Positions 1 to 8,512 are shown, counted from the first letter of the stretch. The stretch: 64,000 bases of DNA from Spirochaetales bacterium (GCA_016839055.1 JAEKNX010000007.1:186001-250000); one strand, 5' to 3'. Program-made: numbers and translations. The notes: generated from the letters alone by a model not told the origin.

Positions 1-2
1 TT

Positions 3-644
3 TTGCTGTTTTATGTACTAATTGTATTGAAACTGGATTCATTGAAGATAGTTAAGCAAAAGCATGCTGTATACAGATCTATATCAATTATAACTATTGT
101 AGTTTTCATCCTATGGACTGCCTGGCTGATGATGATGGCATATGCCATTGTAACAAGGGCGGAACCCCGGTGGATTGAATCAACAGCATATAACCTGTTA
201 AATATATTGATCAGTTTTATGATGATTGCTTCAGCCGTATACATCTGGGAGAAGGTAAAACGCCGCCTTCACTTTAAACAGGGTAAGCTTTATCTTGATG
301 AACGTGATATTTCAAGTATGCTCAGCCTGCAGGAATGTAGTTTTATCAGGGTATTTCTCTCTGCAGATACAAATACACTGAACTGCAACGAGCTTTATAT
401 ACAGATAAAAAATGAGGATCTTTTAAAACCCCAGTGTGAGCAATGTAAAAAAGAAATGTGGACAGCTACCTCATGCGGAACCTACCGAAATTATAAGAAC
501 AGAATAAATGAAGTTAAAAAATATCTTGAACTTCTTCAGATTGGAACAATTGTTCCTGTTTCGGAGAATCCCAGAGACATCAAAATTACCGGATGGCGAC
601 TCAGGCTGTTTGATGACATCCATTATCACCCAACCAGGATGTGA
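3..644 (+). CDS. Membrane protein of unknown function, 5'-truncated by window edge
   Basis: I do not recognise this family. The frame is open from the first bases of the window, so the TTG at 3 is probably not the real start and the N-terminus lies outside. Two hydrophobic segments are visible at about residues 27-48 and 64-84, followed by a soluble C-terminal part with a Cys cluster (C-x2-C, then another Cys about ten residues on) that could bind metal or form disulfides. The topology suggests an inner-membrane protein with a cytoplasmic tail. It ends with TGA, followed by an intergenic palindrome. Confidence 0.55.
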   Translation: MLFYVLIVLKLDSLKIVKQKHAVYRSISIITIVVFILWTAWLMMMAYAIVTRAEPRWIESTAYNLLNILISFMMIASAVYIWEKVKRRLHFKQGKLYLDERDISSMLSLQECSFIRVFLSADTNTLNCNELYIQIKNEDLLKPQCEQCKKEMWTATSCGTYRNYKNRINEVKKYLELLQIGTIVPVSENPRDIKITGWRLRLFDDIHYHPTRM

Positions 645-671
645 GAAAAGACCCTTCTGCATAGACTATTA

Positions 672-683
672 GCGCACGTGCGC
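672..683. repeat. Perfect 12-bp palindrome GCGCACGTGCGC
   Basis: A self-complementary 12-mer in the gap between the first gene and the lipoprotein gene at 774. No T-run follows, so it is not a typical intrinsic terminator. It may be an operator or a chance GC palindrome. A TATAAT hexamer lies 30 bp downstream (715-720), without a clear -35, and may belong to the lipoprotein promoter. Confidence 0.35.
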
Positions 684-773
684 CAATTTATCGGGGCATT
701 TTTTAACCGGATGATATAATTTTTACTGTATTTAAAGAATCTCATTTGAAAAGTAGGTCAAGGAGTTATAATA

Positions 774-2333
774 ATGTTGAAATCCTTAAGAACCCACAAA
801 CCTTTATTTATTGTAGCAGCTGTATTTGTTTTTTTCATGCTTATGACAGGCTGTTCGGATACTGCACTGCCGCCTACGGTAGGCTCTGTTGATATCAGTT
901 TGACATTAAGTGGTAATATTGAAGGTGAACCGTATCTGAAAAATATTTCGTTTTCCGCTGAAACTTCTACTGTCGAGTTTGAAGTTGACACATCACTTGA
1001 GGCAATCGATATTGAATTGGCAGCTGAACTGAGCGGAGTGTCGCTTGCTATCGGCGGACAAAATCTTGTCGTTGGTACAATCGTGACTATTAATCTGGTG
1101 GAGGGATTAAATACAATTCCAATAGTTGTTACTCCTGATGTGGGAGATGCGGTTAATTATATGCTTAAAATCACTCGCACTGCTCCTGTTGCTCCGGTTT
1201 TATCGGATGATGCAGATTTGTTAACTCTTGAGCTGAGTGATGGTCATTTTGAGCCTGCATTTTCTTCATCAATAAATCAATATAGTGTTTCTGTTTCATC
1301 TATTACAGCCTCGGTAACCCTTACACCCACATCCAGTGATACAGGTGCAAAAATAATCATTGGAGGGGCTGAAGTATCAAGTGGGGTTGAATCAGCCGCG
1401 ATAATCCTTACGACTGGAGAAAACACTATAGCAGTTGTTGTTACAGCAGAAGATGGAACGACAATAAAAACATATACGATTACAGTAACCAGACGGGCTA
1501 CGGTTGATGTTGTTTCGCCGATCATAAGCCTAATTGGTGATAATCCGATGCAGGTTGCTTTTGAGGGTGTTTTTACTGATCCAGGCGCAACTGTAACTGA
1601 TAATCTGGATGGAAGCTGGACTGTTTTAAGTGATGATACTGTTGACACAAATACGGCAGGTGATTATGTACTGACCTACAATGCTGTTGATTCGGATGGC
1701 AACGCGGCAACACCAGTTATAAGGACTGTTACGGTAGCGCCGCCGCCCGAGTTAAGCAGGGTTTATCTTTATACCGATTATCCTACTATTAATGACTATG
1801 CCACCCTTGATATTTCCGCTTCAGACTTCATTCTTTCCAGACAATCCGGCGAAGCTGTATTTACCGCTGTTATTGAAGAGTATGATAACGATCAAAATTA
1901 TTTAATTCATACTGTTCCGAGTGGATACCAGAGGCATGACTGGGTTGAAATCCAACCGGGTGAATATACTGCTACCTTTTATCAAGTCCAGGCTGATATT
2001 GATTCAGCACGTACTACAATGGATGGAGCAACCGATGAAACCTGGTATACCGATATAGCTTTGACTGTTCCGGTTCTCCAGCTTCAGGGTGATGCTTCAG
2101 TGACAATCACTGTCGGTAGTAGTTTTACCGACCCTGGTGCTTTTGTCAAAGACTGGGGGATAACAACCGATGTCTATGCCAATGTTGATCTTGATGGTCT
2201 TGATGATGTTTCGGCTGAAGAAGGAACTTATACTTTAACTTATTCCTATACCGATACCGACGGTAATGATGCAGCTGAGGTTACACGAACTGTCATCGTC
2301 GGCTCCGGCACTGCCGAGATAATCATACAGTAA
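774..2333 (+). CDS. Surface lipoprotein with cadherin-like and DUF5011-type beta-sandwich domains
   Basis: The N-terminus is a lipoprotein signal (two basic residues, hydrophobic stretch, lipobox LMTGC with Cys near residue 27). After it come two cadherin-like beta-sandwich modules (about 35-120 and 130-240), recognisable by alternating Val/Thr/Ile strands and the ending TITVTR. A DUF5011-type Ig-like module (about 247-322) has the hallmark FTDPGATVTDN and DYVLTYNAVDSDGNAA. A second such module at the C-terminus (about 428-515) has FTDPGAF and YTLTYSYTDTDGND. The middle (325-428) is an unassigned beta-rich stretch. It probably acts as an adhesive or structural protein on the cell surface. SD CAAGGAG precedes the ATG. 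The LRR lipoprotein gene starts 11 bp downstream, so the two are likely co-transcribed. Confidence 0.85.
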   Translation: MLKSLRTHKPLFIVAAVFVFFMLMTGCSDTALPPTVGSVDISLTLSGNIEGEPYLKNISFSAETSTVEFEVDTSLEAIDIELAAELSGVSLAIGGQNLVVGTIVTINLVEGLNTIPIVVTPDVGDAVNYMLKITRTAPVAPVLSDDADLLTLELSDGHFEPAFSSSINQYSVSVSSITASVTLTPTSSDTGAKIIIGGAEVSSGVESAAIILTTGENTIAVVVTAEDGTTIKTYTITVTRRATVDVVSPIISLIGDNPMQVAFEGVFTDPGATVTDNLDGSWTVLSDDTVDTNTAGDYVLTYNAVDSDGNAATPVIRTVTVAPPPELSRVYLYTDYPTINDYATLDISASDFILSRQSGEAVFTAVIEEYDNDQNYLIHTVPSGYQRHDWVEIQPGEYTATFYQVQADIDSARTTMDGATDETWYTDIALTVPVLQLQGDASVTITVGSSFTDPGAFVKDWGITTDVYANVDLDGLDDVSAEEGTYTLTYSYTDTDGNDAAEVTRTVIVGSGTAEIIIQ

Positions 2334-2344
2334 GGGGCGGAAAG

Positions 2345-5239
2345 ATGAAAAAAATATTAACCATTGTTTTAACTGTTATATTTGTAAGTTCCATGATGCT
2401 TTTAACCGGCTGTCCTAATCCGATGTCACCTGTAGATCTGACTGATTTGGGAGAGGTTGTCCAGCCTTCTATTGATAATTCCTCAAACGGCGATGATCCC
2501 GCAATAAAAACCGGTTTCACATTTATAATACCGAGGTATGCATCATGGATTGGAGTCGAACCAGTATCGAGGGCTTTTGCCTTCAACGACAGTATTGAGA
2601 TCACGGTATATGATTCTGATTTCAACGAGGTCCTTTTTGATATCTGGACACCCAACGCGGTTGGGGTCGAGACAATAAGCGGTAATGTGATGTTGGATCC
2701 TGGAACGGGCTACTCGGTGGTTGTTGATATATTCAATCACGTAATGTCTACAACCGTGCCTGTGGTAAGCGGAACCTCGGCTGATTTTGATATTGAGAAC
2801 GGTGTAGTAACCCAGGTGCCGGTAATCTGCCGACCGAATAACCCAACTGTAGCGGCAGCTGATACGCAATATGATTTTAGTGTTGAAGTTACACCGCTTG
2901 ACGGTAATTATATGCCGACAGCCACCGGCGGAGAACTCTGGTATGAGATGATAGTTCCTGCAAGCGGATATTTTGAAGTGGACATTGATATGCCTGTAGA
3001 GGTTATAGCTTATTATGCTGCTTTTTTTGGTGACGGAACAATAGCAAGCGGTTTCGGTAGTGCTACTGCAGGGCCTGGTCCTGATACCCTGAGTTTTCCA
3101 GGAACCCCGGGTGAAACATATTATTTTGCAATGATCTGCTGCCGGACCTCAACCGGTACGATTGACGGTTCAGTACGTTGGTCTGAAGTAACCCCTATCC
3201 TTCTGAGAGATGTTGATGTTCCTGATGCCCAGCTGCGTTCGCTTATGCAAGATTATACTGGTAAAGAATTTTCGGTTAGTGGTTCAACACCTGAGAATCA
3301 GATAACCGATATTGATTTGGCGCAGTTAAGCGGCTTTTTAACATGTACTGCCGATGGTCACGGTGAATATACTGGTATTACAAATCTCACAGGCCTTGAA
3401 TACTGCACAGGATTACAATTTCTGCTTTTAAACAGCAATGACCTCTCCGGTGCTGATTTTAGTGTGCTGCAGAACATGTTAAGCCTCACCGCTCTTGATA
3501 TGTGGGGATGTAACCTGCAGGATCTTTCGATGATTGATTATCTTGGTAACCCGAATTTTCATCATTTAAAGGTAGCAGGAAACCCGGGTGTTTCGCTCGC
3601 TGATATTACGTCAGTTACAGCTGCAAAATTCCCTTTCATGCAGCGGCTTGCATTCGGCGGTTTTGATTCAGGAAGTGATGGTATTGCTGACGATGTTTCA
3701 GCATCAGATTGGACGGAGATTGTAAATTTGCTGGCGACGCATACAAATCTTACTGAACTAACGCTTTGCGGTGACCTTGATTTTACCGATACAATGTTTA
3801 ATGAACTTGTGACTAATGTAATTACACCTCGCGCTTCATCATGGCTGTGGTTAGATATTTCAGGCAACCAGAACCTGACAGATGTTTCGGCACTGTCAGG
3901 GTTATCGAGTCTGTACTGGCTGAACATAGATGCAACCTTAGTTAATAATCTTGCACCAATATGGGATTTATATAATACCGATGGAGCATTTACTTCAACA
4001 ATTAATGCAAATGAAATAAGGGTCAACTACTGTAATCTCGAACTCTGGCCGGGCAGCCCTGACAGAACTATTGTTGACAATCTGCTTGCTGCAGATCCGG
4101 AGATACATGTGAACTATCAGAATGGTAATCAGCTTGTTCAAGGTACTATTCTAACTAATACTGATGTTCCTGATTCGGAATTAAGATCTGCATTTGAGGA
4201 TGCAACCGGTAAAACATTCGGGGAAATAACGGATATTGATCTTGAGGCTCTTTCAAGTTTCAAAATTAACGGAGACGATTATCTATACACGGATATAACC
4301 GGAATTGAATACCTGACCGGAGTTACCTGGTTGGAAATATCTTCAACGGCTGTTACTGATTTTTCACCCATCTCTACTTTGACGGGACTTCACGGGCTGA
4401 GTGTAGACGGCAATGATCTCACCGATATTTCTTTTGTGTCAGGTATGTCCTCTCTAATCTACCTCGATGTTGCATGGAACGAAGTTTCAGATATCTCAGC
4501 TATTGCAAATCTGACGAATCTGGAAACTCTTGATATAAGGAATAATCACATTGGTGATCTCACGCCTCTTGAAGGTCTTGAGAATCTGGAATTTTTCAGA
4601 ATCGAAGTAAATCCAGTAGATGTATCGGATCTTGCAATACTGACGGATGAAAATTTTCCGGAATTATGGGGATTAAAGCTTGATAACGAATATGATATGG
4701 GTGGAGGAACGCCACCTATTAATTTAGATGCCGATTTAGGTACTTTGTCTAGTATCCTCGGCGGTTTAAACAATCTTACTTATCTGTACATGGATGATTT
4801 TTATTTTAGCGATGCTCAATTTTCTACATTTTACACTCAGGTTCTTCAACCGAGAGCACTGGAATGGACCGAACTAAAGCTCCCGGATAGTGATTTGACA
4901 GATACCTCTCTATTATTAATTGCTAATCTGATTAATCTTTATTGCCTGGATCTAACTGCAAACAATATTACAGATCTATCGATTATTGAAGGATTAACCT
5001 CTGAACTCTGTCAATTACTGATTGCCGAAAATGAATTTACAGACCTTACTCCTCTTCAGGCAATGCTTGATGACGGAGCCTTCCCTCCTGCTGCGGGAGA
5101 AGAAGATTCTGAAATTGATATCAGAAACTGTAATTTAGATCTCACGCCCGATAGTTCGAATTTGAATGTTGTAAGTAATCTGCTCTCCGAAGGAGTGATT
5201 GTACAATATGAGGAGGGGAATTTTTTAACCTCTCCGTAA
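2345..5239 (+). CDS. Large leucine-rich-repeat lipoprotein with internal duplication
   Basis: Lipoprotein signal with lipobox MLLTGC. Residues about 40-285 form a beta-rich N-terminal domain of no recognised family. The remainder is internalin-like LRR sequence (repeats such as LTGLHGLSVDGNDLTDIS, spacing about 22 residues). The LRR part is made of two related modules, each opening with a DVPD-x-LRS motif and ITDIDL (about residue 289 and residue 603). Each ends in a Cys-Asn-Leu-rich cap and a closing GN-x-L. It is probably an exported protein-protein interaction or adhesion protein. Its gene follows the beta-sandwich lipoprotein directly (SD-like GGAAAG before the ATG). No sortase motif or C-terminal membrane segment is seen. 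Confidence 0.88.
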   Translation: MKKILTIVLTVIFVSSMMLLTGCPNPMSPVDLTDLGEVVQPSIDNSSNGDDPAIKTGFTFIIPRYASWIGVEPVSRAFAFNDSIEITVYDSDFNEVLFDIWTPNAVGVETISGNVMLDPGTGYSVVVDIFNHVMSTTVPVVSGTSADFDIENGVVTQVPVICRPNNPTVAAADTQYDFSVEVTPLDGNYMPTATGGELWYEMIVPASGYFEVDIDMPVEVIAYYAAFFGDGTIASGFGSATAGPGPDTLSFPGTPGETYYFAMICCRTSTGTIDGSVRWSEVTPILLRDVDVPDAQLRSLMQDYTGKEFSVSGSTPENQITDIDLAQLSGFLTCTADGHGEYTGITNLTGLEYCTGLQFLLLNSNDLSGADFSVLQNMLSLTALDMWGCNLQDLSMIDYLGNPNFHHLKVAGNPGVSLADITSVTAAKFPFMQRLAFGGFDSGSDGIADDVSASDWTEIVNLLATHTNLTELTLCGDLDFTDTMFNELVTNVITPRASSWLWLDISGNQNLTDVSALSGLSSLYWLNIDATLVNNLAPIWDLYNTDGAFTSTINANEIRVNYCNLELWPGSPDRTIVDNLLAADPEIHVNYQNGNQLVQGTILTNTDVPDSELRSAFEDATGKTFGEITDIDLEALSSFKINGDDYLYTDITGIEYLTGVTWLEISSTAVTDFSPISTLTGLHGLSVDGNDLTDISFVSGMSSLIYLDVAWNEVSDISAIANLTNLETLDIRNNHIGDLTPLEGLENLEFFRIEVNPVDVSDLAILTDENFPELWGLKLDNEYDMGGGTPPINLDADLGTLSSILGGLNNLTYLYMDDFYFSDAQFSTFYTQVLQPRALEWTELKLPDSDLTDTSLLLIANLINLYCLDLTANNITDLSIIEGLTSELCQLLIAENEFTDLTPLQAMLDDGAFPPAAGEEDSEIDIRNCNLDLTPDSSNLNVVSNLLSEGVIVQYEEGNFLTSP

Positions 5240-5348
5240 ATAATGGAACTAATAGAATAAGGACAGTGCAAAATATTATATAAAAAAAATGCATAAAGTA
5301 AAAGTAAAAAAGTTTAAGTTAAAAAAACAATTAAAAAGGAGAACTAAA

Positions 5349-5478
5349 ATGAATAAAAAAAATTTGCGTCTTATAATATTCTTATTAATAGTATTCAGCA
5401 TAACCAGCAGTATTTGCTGAAGCAGCTACAATTTTAAACCGGCGTTGTACCGAAAAAACAATCGTCATTAAAGCATAA
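5349..5478 (+). pseudogene. Small secreted peptide gene, frameshifted in the signal peptide
   Basis: A strong SD (AAAAAGGAG) precedes an ATG that opens a typical signal peptide (Lys-rich start, then hydrophobic core LIIFLLIVF), but the frame hits TGA after 23 codons. Read one base back from about 5410, the other frame continues VFAEAATILNRR... to a TAA at 5476. Joined, they give about 43 residues with a perfect signal peptidase I site (VFA followed by EAA). I infer a one-base frameshift in a small exported peptide gene. The mature part is too short to assign. The surrounding intergenic DNA (5240-5348) is A-rich with nothing else visible. Confidence 0.45.
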
Positions 5479-5493
5479 AAGTCTGTTATAACC

Positions 5494-5533
5494 TTGACAA
5501 TCGAAATAAGATTAGATAGTCTAAGTATTAGTA
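5494..5533 (+). promoter_or_regulatory. marR promoter with palindromic operator
   Basis: TTGACA at 5494-5499 with a 17-bp spacer leads to TAGTCT at 5517-5522 as a weak -10. The -10 sits inside the palindrome TTAGATAGTCTAA (5512-5524). The same element, extended to 22 bases with 18 identities, recurs before the next gene at 5977. This is the arrangement expected for MarR autorepression. The predicted transcription start would fall almost on the ATG at 5533. Confidence 0.6.
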
Positions 5534-5958
5534 TGTCAAAGGAATTAGGTAAAGAATTCTATCATCTTATTTACAGGCTCAATTCTGATCTCATGATCTT
5601 TGAGCTTGAGCATATGAAAGAGGAGTCGATAGAGCAGCTGACCCTTCATGAAATACACACAATAGAGAATATCGGCCATCTTGAAGATCGTACCATGTCT
5701 GAGCTTGCGAGAAAGGCAGGGGTCAAGCAGAGTACAATGACCGTGATGATTAATAAGCTGATTATGAAGAATTTTGTAGAAAGGTACGGGGATTCTTTGG
5801 ATCGCCGTGTTATAAAGGTGAGATTGACAGAAAAGGGTGAGAGAGCTCATCAGATGCATGATATTCTCCATCAGAAAGTAACTAATCAGTGGCTTGAGAA
5901 CCTGGAGGTTGAAGAGTGTGATTGCCTGATGAAGGTTCTGCGCAAGATGATGAAGTAA
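5533..5958 (+). CDS. MarR family transcriptional regulator
   Basis: A winged-helix repressor of about 141 residues. The HTH spans the region LEDRTMSELARKAGVKQS followed by a recognition helix TMTVMINKLIMKNFVERY and the wing DRRVIKVRLTEKGE, all hallmark MarR features. An upstream TTG at 5494 is in frame but overlaps the -35 hexamer, so the ATG at 5533 is preferred. No SD is present, consistent with a leaderless or nearly leaderless message. It probably represses itself and the adjacent reductase/cation-efflux pair through the shared palindrome. The ligand is unknown; MarR proteins usually sense small aromatics, oxidants or metals. Confidence 0.88.
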   Translation: MSKELGKEFYHLIYRLNSDLMIFELEHMKEESIEQLTLHEIHTIENIGHLEDRTMSELARKAGVKQSTMTVMINKLIMKNFVERYGDSLDRRVIKVRLTEKGERAHQMHDILHQKVTNQWLENLEVEECDCLMKVLRKMMK

Positions 5959-5976
5959 TTTTTTTTAGATATATGC

Positions 5977-5998
5977 TTAGAAAGTCTAAATATTAGAC
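5977..5998 (+). promoter_or_regulatory. Second copy of the MarR-type operator
   Basis: TTAGAAAGTCTAA (5977-5989) repeats the palindrome at 5512-5524 with one change in the spacer. The following nine bases also match closely (18 of 22 overall). It lies between marR and the next gene, just upstream of the SD TAGGAGG. It is therefore a likely second binding site controlling the reductase/efflux unit separately. Confidence 0.6.
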
Positions 5999-6025
5999 AG
6001 TATAACTAAATAGGAGGTTTTTAAA

Positions 6026-7030
6026 ATGATGAAAGAAAGAATGACGGTTTCGAAAAAATTATTATCAAGAAATTTGCAGCGAACTGAAATCCTTATTATT
6101 GGAGCCGGAGTTATCGGTTCTTTGTACGCAGCCCAAATGGCAAAGGCTGGATATTCGGTAACAGTATTTTCCCGGGGAGAGAGGCTGGAGGAAATCACAA
6201 GATCCGGTATCAGGATTCAACATTATAAAGAGGATAAAATCGAAACAATCACAAAACTCAAAGTTACCGACGAATTGAGACCGGAAGATAATTATGATTA
6301 TGTATTTGTTGCATTAAGGTATGATAATCTTGCATCAGTATATCCTCTTCTGAATAAAAGTTCAGTCAGCAATATAATATTTATGACAAATAACCCATAT
6401 GGTTTCGATGATTATGGCCGGCATCTGAATAAAGCGCGGGTTCTCTGCGCATTTCCCGGAGCAGGCGGAGAAATAGAAAATGGAGTTGTTAAATACCATA
6501 TTGTTTCAAGAGTTATTCAGCCTACAACTATAGGTGATTCTCTCGGAGTGAGAACTCAAAGGGCCAAAAATATAGCCGGAATTCTCAGGCTGTCCGGTTT
6601 TCCGGTGGCAATTAATCGTGATATGAACAGCTGGTTATTGAGTCATTTGGCTATGGTCTGTCCGCTGGGTAATATTATATACAGAGATTATGAAGTATCA
6701 GATAACAGTACAAGCCTGGTTTTGCTCTCAGCCTGCTTAAAGGAGGCATTCCTTTTTTTAAGAGAGAATGGATATAGTATAAATCCTGCTCGTTTTAATT
6801 TATTTGTCTATACGCCTCAAAGACTGCTCAGATTTTTGTTAAAAAGACTTTACCGTACAGATTTTGCCAAAACTGTAATTTTCAACCATGCAGTCAATGC
6901 AAGGCAGGAGATGGCGCTGCTGACTGAGCAATTTATAAAAATAGCGGAAATTAAAAAAGTGAGGCTGCCGTTAAATACAGAACTCTCAAGTTTTAACATT
7001 GCTTCAAAAACCGGAGAAACTCATGAGTAA
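6026..7030 (+). CDS. Ketopantoate reductase (ApbA/PanE) family oxidoreductase
   Basis: The N-terminal NAD(P)-binding Rossmann fold has the signature GAGVIGSLYAAQMAKAG at about residues 27-43. The C-terminal helical half is more divergent. Family members reduce ketopantoate or related 2-oxoacids with NADPH. At 334 residues it is slightly longer than classical PanE, and the context (MarR control, metal-efflux neighbour, no pantothenate genes) argues for a different substrate. A strong SD (TAGGAGG) precedes the ATG. Its end overlaps the start of the cation transporter by 8 bp, so the two are translationally coupled. Confidence 0.75.
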   Translation: MMKERMTVSKKLLSRNLQRTEILIIGAGVIGSLYAAQMAKAGYSVTVFSRGERLEEITRSGIRIQHYKEDKIETITKLKVTDELRPEDNYDYVFVALRYDNLASVYPLLNKSSVSNIIFMTNNPYGFDDYGRHLNKARVLCAFPGAGGEIENGVVKYHIVSRVIQPTTIGDSLGVRTQRAKNIAGILRLSGFPVAINRDMNSWLLSHLAMVCPLGNIIYRDYEVSDNSTSLVLLSACLKEAFLFLRENGYSINPARFNLFVYTPQRLLRFLLKRLYRTDFAKTVIFNHAVNARQEMALLTEQFIKIAEIKKVRLPLNTELSSFNIASKTGETHE

Positions 7031-7919
7031 TAACACTAATTCAGATGCCATAAAAAAGGTGACTGTCCTCGGCATCGTAATGAACATCATCTTCTGCGTG
7101 ATTAAGGCGATTGTCGGATGGATTGGAAACAGCCAGGCAGTAATAGCCGATGCAATTCACAGTCTCTCGGATCTCGTCACCGACTTTGCCGTTCTCATAG
7201 GGGTCAGGTATTGGGATAGGGAACCGGATGCAACTCACACTTATGGACATCGAAAGATTGAAAGCTTTGTCACCTTCGGCATCGGGTTAGTTCTCGGAAT
7301 AATCGGCATCAGGCTGTTTATGAATGCAGTACAGAACCTCAGTGTACCGGCTGAATATCAGACTCGGATGATTGCCGCAGTCGGGCCGTTTTTGAGTATT
7401 ATCGGAAAGGAGGCCTTATACCGGATTACCATAAAAACGGGGAAAAAGACAAAATCATCGGCTCTTATCGCAAACGCCTGGCATCACCGTTCCGATGCAA
7501 TCAGTTCGATTCCCGCCCTGCTCGCAGTAGTACTTTGCAGTATTTTCCCGAATATTTATTATGTAGACAGCATTGGAGCAATGATAGTGTCAGTTTTTAT
7601 TCTGAAAGTTTCGTTTGATATTATAAAACCGGCTTTCGGTGAAATGATTGACAGATCTGCAGATCGGTTTCTGATGGATTCAATACGTGAAGGGGTGCTG
7701 TCACTGGAGGAAGTGCAAAGTACCCATAAACTACGCTCCCGGGGAACCAGCGGAGCAATATTTATTGATCTTCATATTCAGGTAGATGAAAACCTTTCCA
7801 TCAAAGATGGTCACATGATCAGCGGCAAGGTCAAGAACAAAATTCTGTCTCTGGATAACAGGATAATTGATGTTCTCATTCATCTCGAGCCTGCAATTAC
7901 TGCATCTCTGAGAGAGTAA
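7023..7919 (+). CDS. Cation diffusion facilitator family transporter
   Basis: A CDF antiporter of 298 residues that would export Zn, Mn, Fe or similar divalent cations in exchange for protons. Visible family hallmarks are an early transmembrane HSLSDLVTD, the loop HTYGHRKIE, and NAWHHRSDAISS, which carry the His/Asp metal ligands. The C-terminal cytoplasmic domain (about 205-298) contains the ferredoxin-like fold with HLEP near the end. The in-frame TTG at 6999 is upstream, but the ATG at 7023 has its own SD (GGAGAAA) and overlaps the previous stop (ATGAGTAA), so it is chosen. Confidence 0.9.
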   Translation: MSNNTNSDAIKKVTVLGIVMNIIFCVIKAIVGWIGNSQAVIADAIHSLSDLVTDFAVLIGVRYWDREPDATHTYGHRKIESFVTFGIGLVLGIIGIRLFMNAVQNLSVPAEYQTRMIAAVGPFLSIIGKEALYRITIKTGKKTKSSALIANAWHHRSDAISSIPALLAVVLCSIFPNIYYVDSIGAMIVSVFILKVSFDIIKPAFGEMIDRSADRFLMDSIREGVLSLEEVQSTHKLRSRGTSGAIFIDLHIQVDENLSIKDGHMISGKVKNKILSLDNRIIDVLIHLEPAITASLRE

Positions 7920-7951
7920 TTGCCTCCAGATGACTATGATAGCCAAACTTT

Positions 7952-8102
7952 ATGAGTGAAACCGAAATTATAGTAAGATATGCCGAAACAGATCAGATAG
8001 GGATTGTCCATCATTCAGTATACCCAATTTTGATTTGAATTTTATGATCTCGTCGGTACCGGCGCCGATTACTATCATGTTATTGCGGGTGCTCATGTAT
8101 AG
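7952..8102 (+). pseudogene. Relic of a YbgC/4HBT-type acyl-CoA thioesterase
   Basis: The first 24 codons read as the start of a hot-dog thioesterase: VRYAETDQIGIVHHSVYP matches the family's catalytic Asp motif. The frame then stops, and another frame continues FE-FYDLV and ADYYHVIAG before a TAG. At least one frameshift is needed to join them, and the remaining two thirds of a normal 130-residue protein are missing. This is a decayed gene fragment downstream of the cation transporter. Confidence 0.6.
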
Positions 8103-8189
8103 ATCAAGATCATAATAAACCGACAGAAATAATTCTGGTTTTGGGTTCTTCGTGGAATTCCCTGTACATATTTTTTCCTGGCTTGCCGG

Positions 8190-8412
8190 TTACTCATCGC
8201 TTAATGAAAGCATTTCTCTTACATCACTCAGGTATTCTTCTACATTTAAAGCAGACAGCCGTTTTTTAAAATCTTCAGAGGTCATGCAGGGCTGCGAAGT
8301 TTGTCAGTCAGATGTTTCGTCCAACCCGTTCAGATATCCTGTTGCTGCGAGGTGAAAAGCCATATAACCCTTGTTTATCTCATGAGAAGGCTGTTTTTTG
8401 AATTTCTTTTAA
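8190..8412 (-). pseudogene. Minus-strand coding relic, family not recognised
   Basis: On the minus strand one frame reads protein-like sequence for about 70 codons, including HEINKGYMAFHLAATGYLNG and, after a single in-frame TGA, MTSEDFKKRLSALNVEEYL, ending at TAA (8192-8190). There is no start codon with an SD at its beginning, and it runs into the A-rich DNA next to the gntR promoter. I take it as the 3' remainder of a lost gene. The plus-strand frame over the same interval lacks signals. The region 7920-8419 otherwise holds only relics. Confidence 0.35.
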
Positions 8413-8419
8413 AAAAAAA

Positions 8420-8493
8420 TTGACAAACCAGCAGATCGCATTTAAACTGATTTTACTTTGATAGATTAGTAGATTAGTGACTTAGTAGATTAG
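8420..8493 (+). promoter_or_regulatory. Promoter and direct-repeat operator of the gntR operon
   Basis: TTGACA (8420-8425), a 17-bp spacer and TAAACT (8443-8448) form a plausible sigma-70 promoter. Immediately downstream lie two identical 12-mers TTAGTAGATTAG at 8466-8477 and 8482-8493 separated by TGAC, with a third TAGATTAG at 8462-8469. The spacing of 16 bp between the 12-mers suggests repeated binding sites just after the transcription start, likely for the GntR protein encoded next. Confidence 0.55.
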
Positions 8494-8512
8494 CTGTTGA
8501 GCAGGTGGAGTA

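Noticed and set aside
8190..8412. Selenocysteine reading of the in-frame TGA in the minus-strand relic
   Set aside because: No family with Sec at such a site is recognised, no convincing SECIS-like hairpin follows, and the frame lacks a start.
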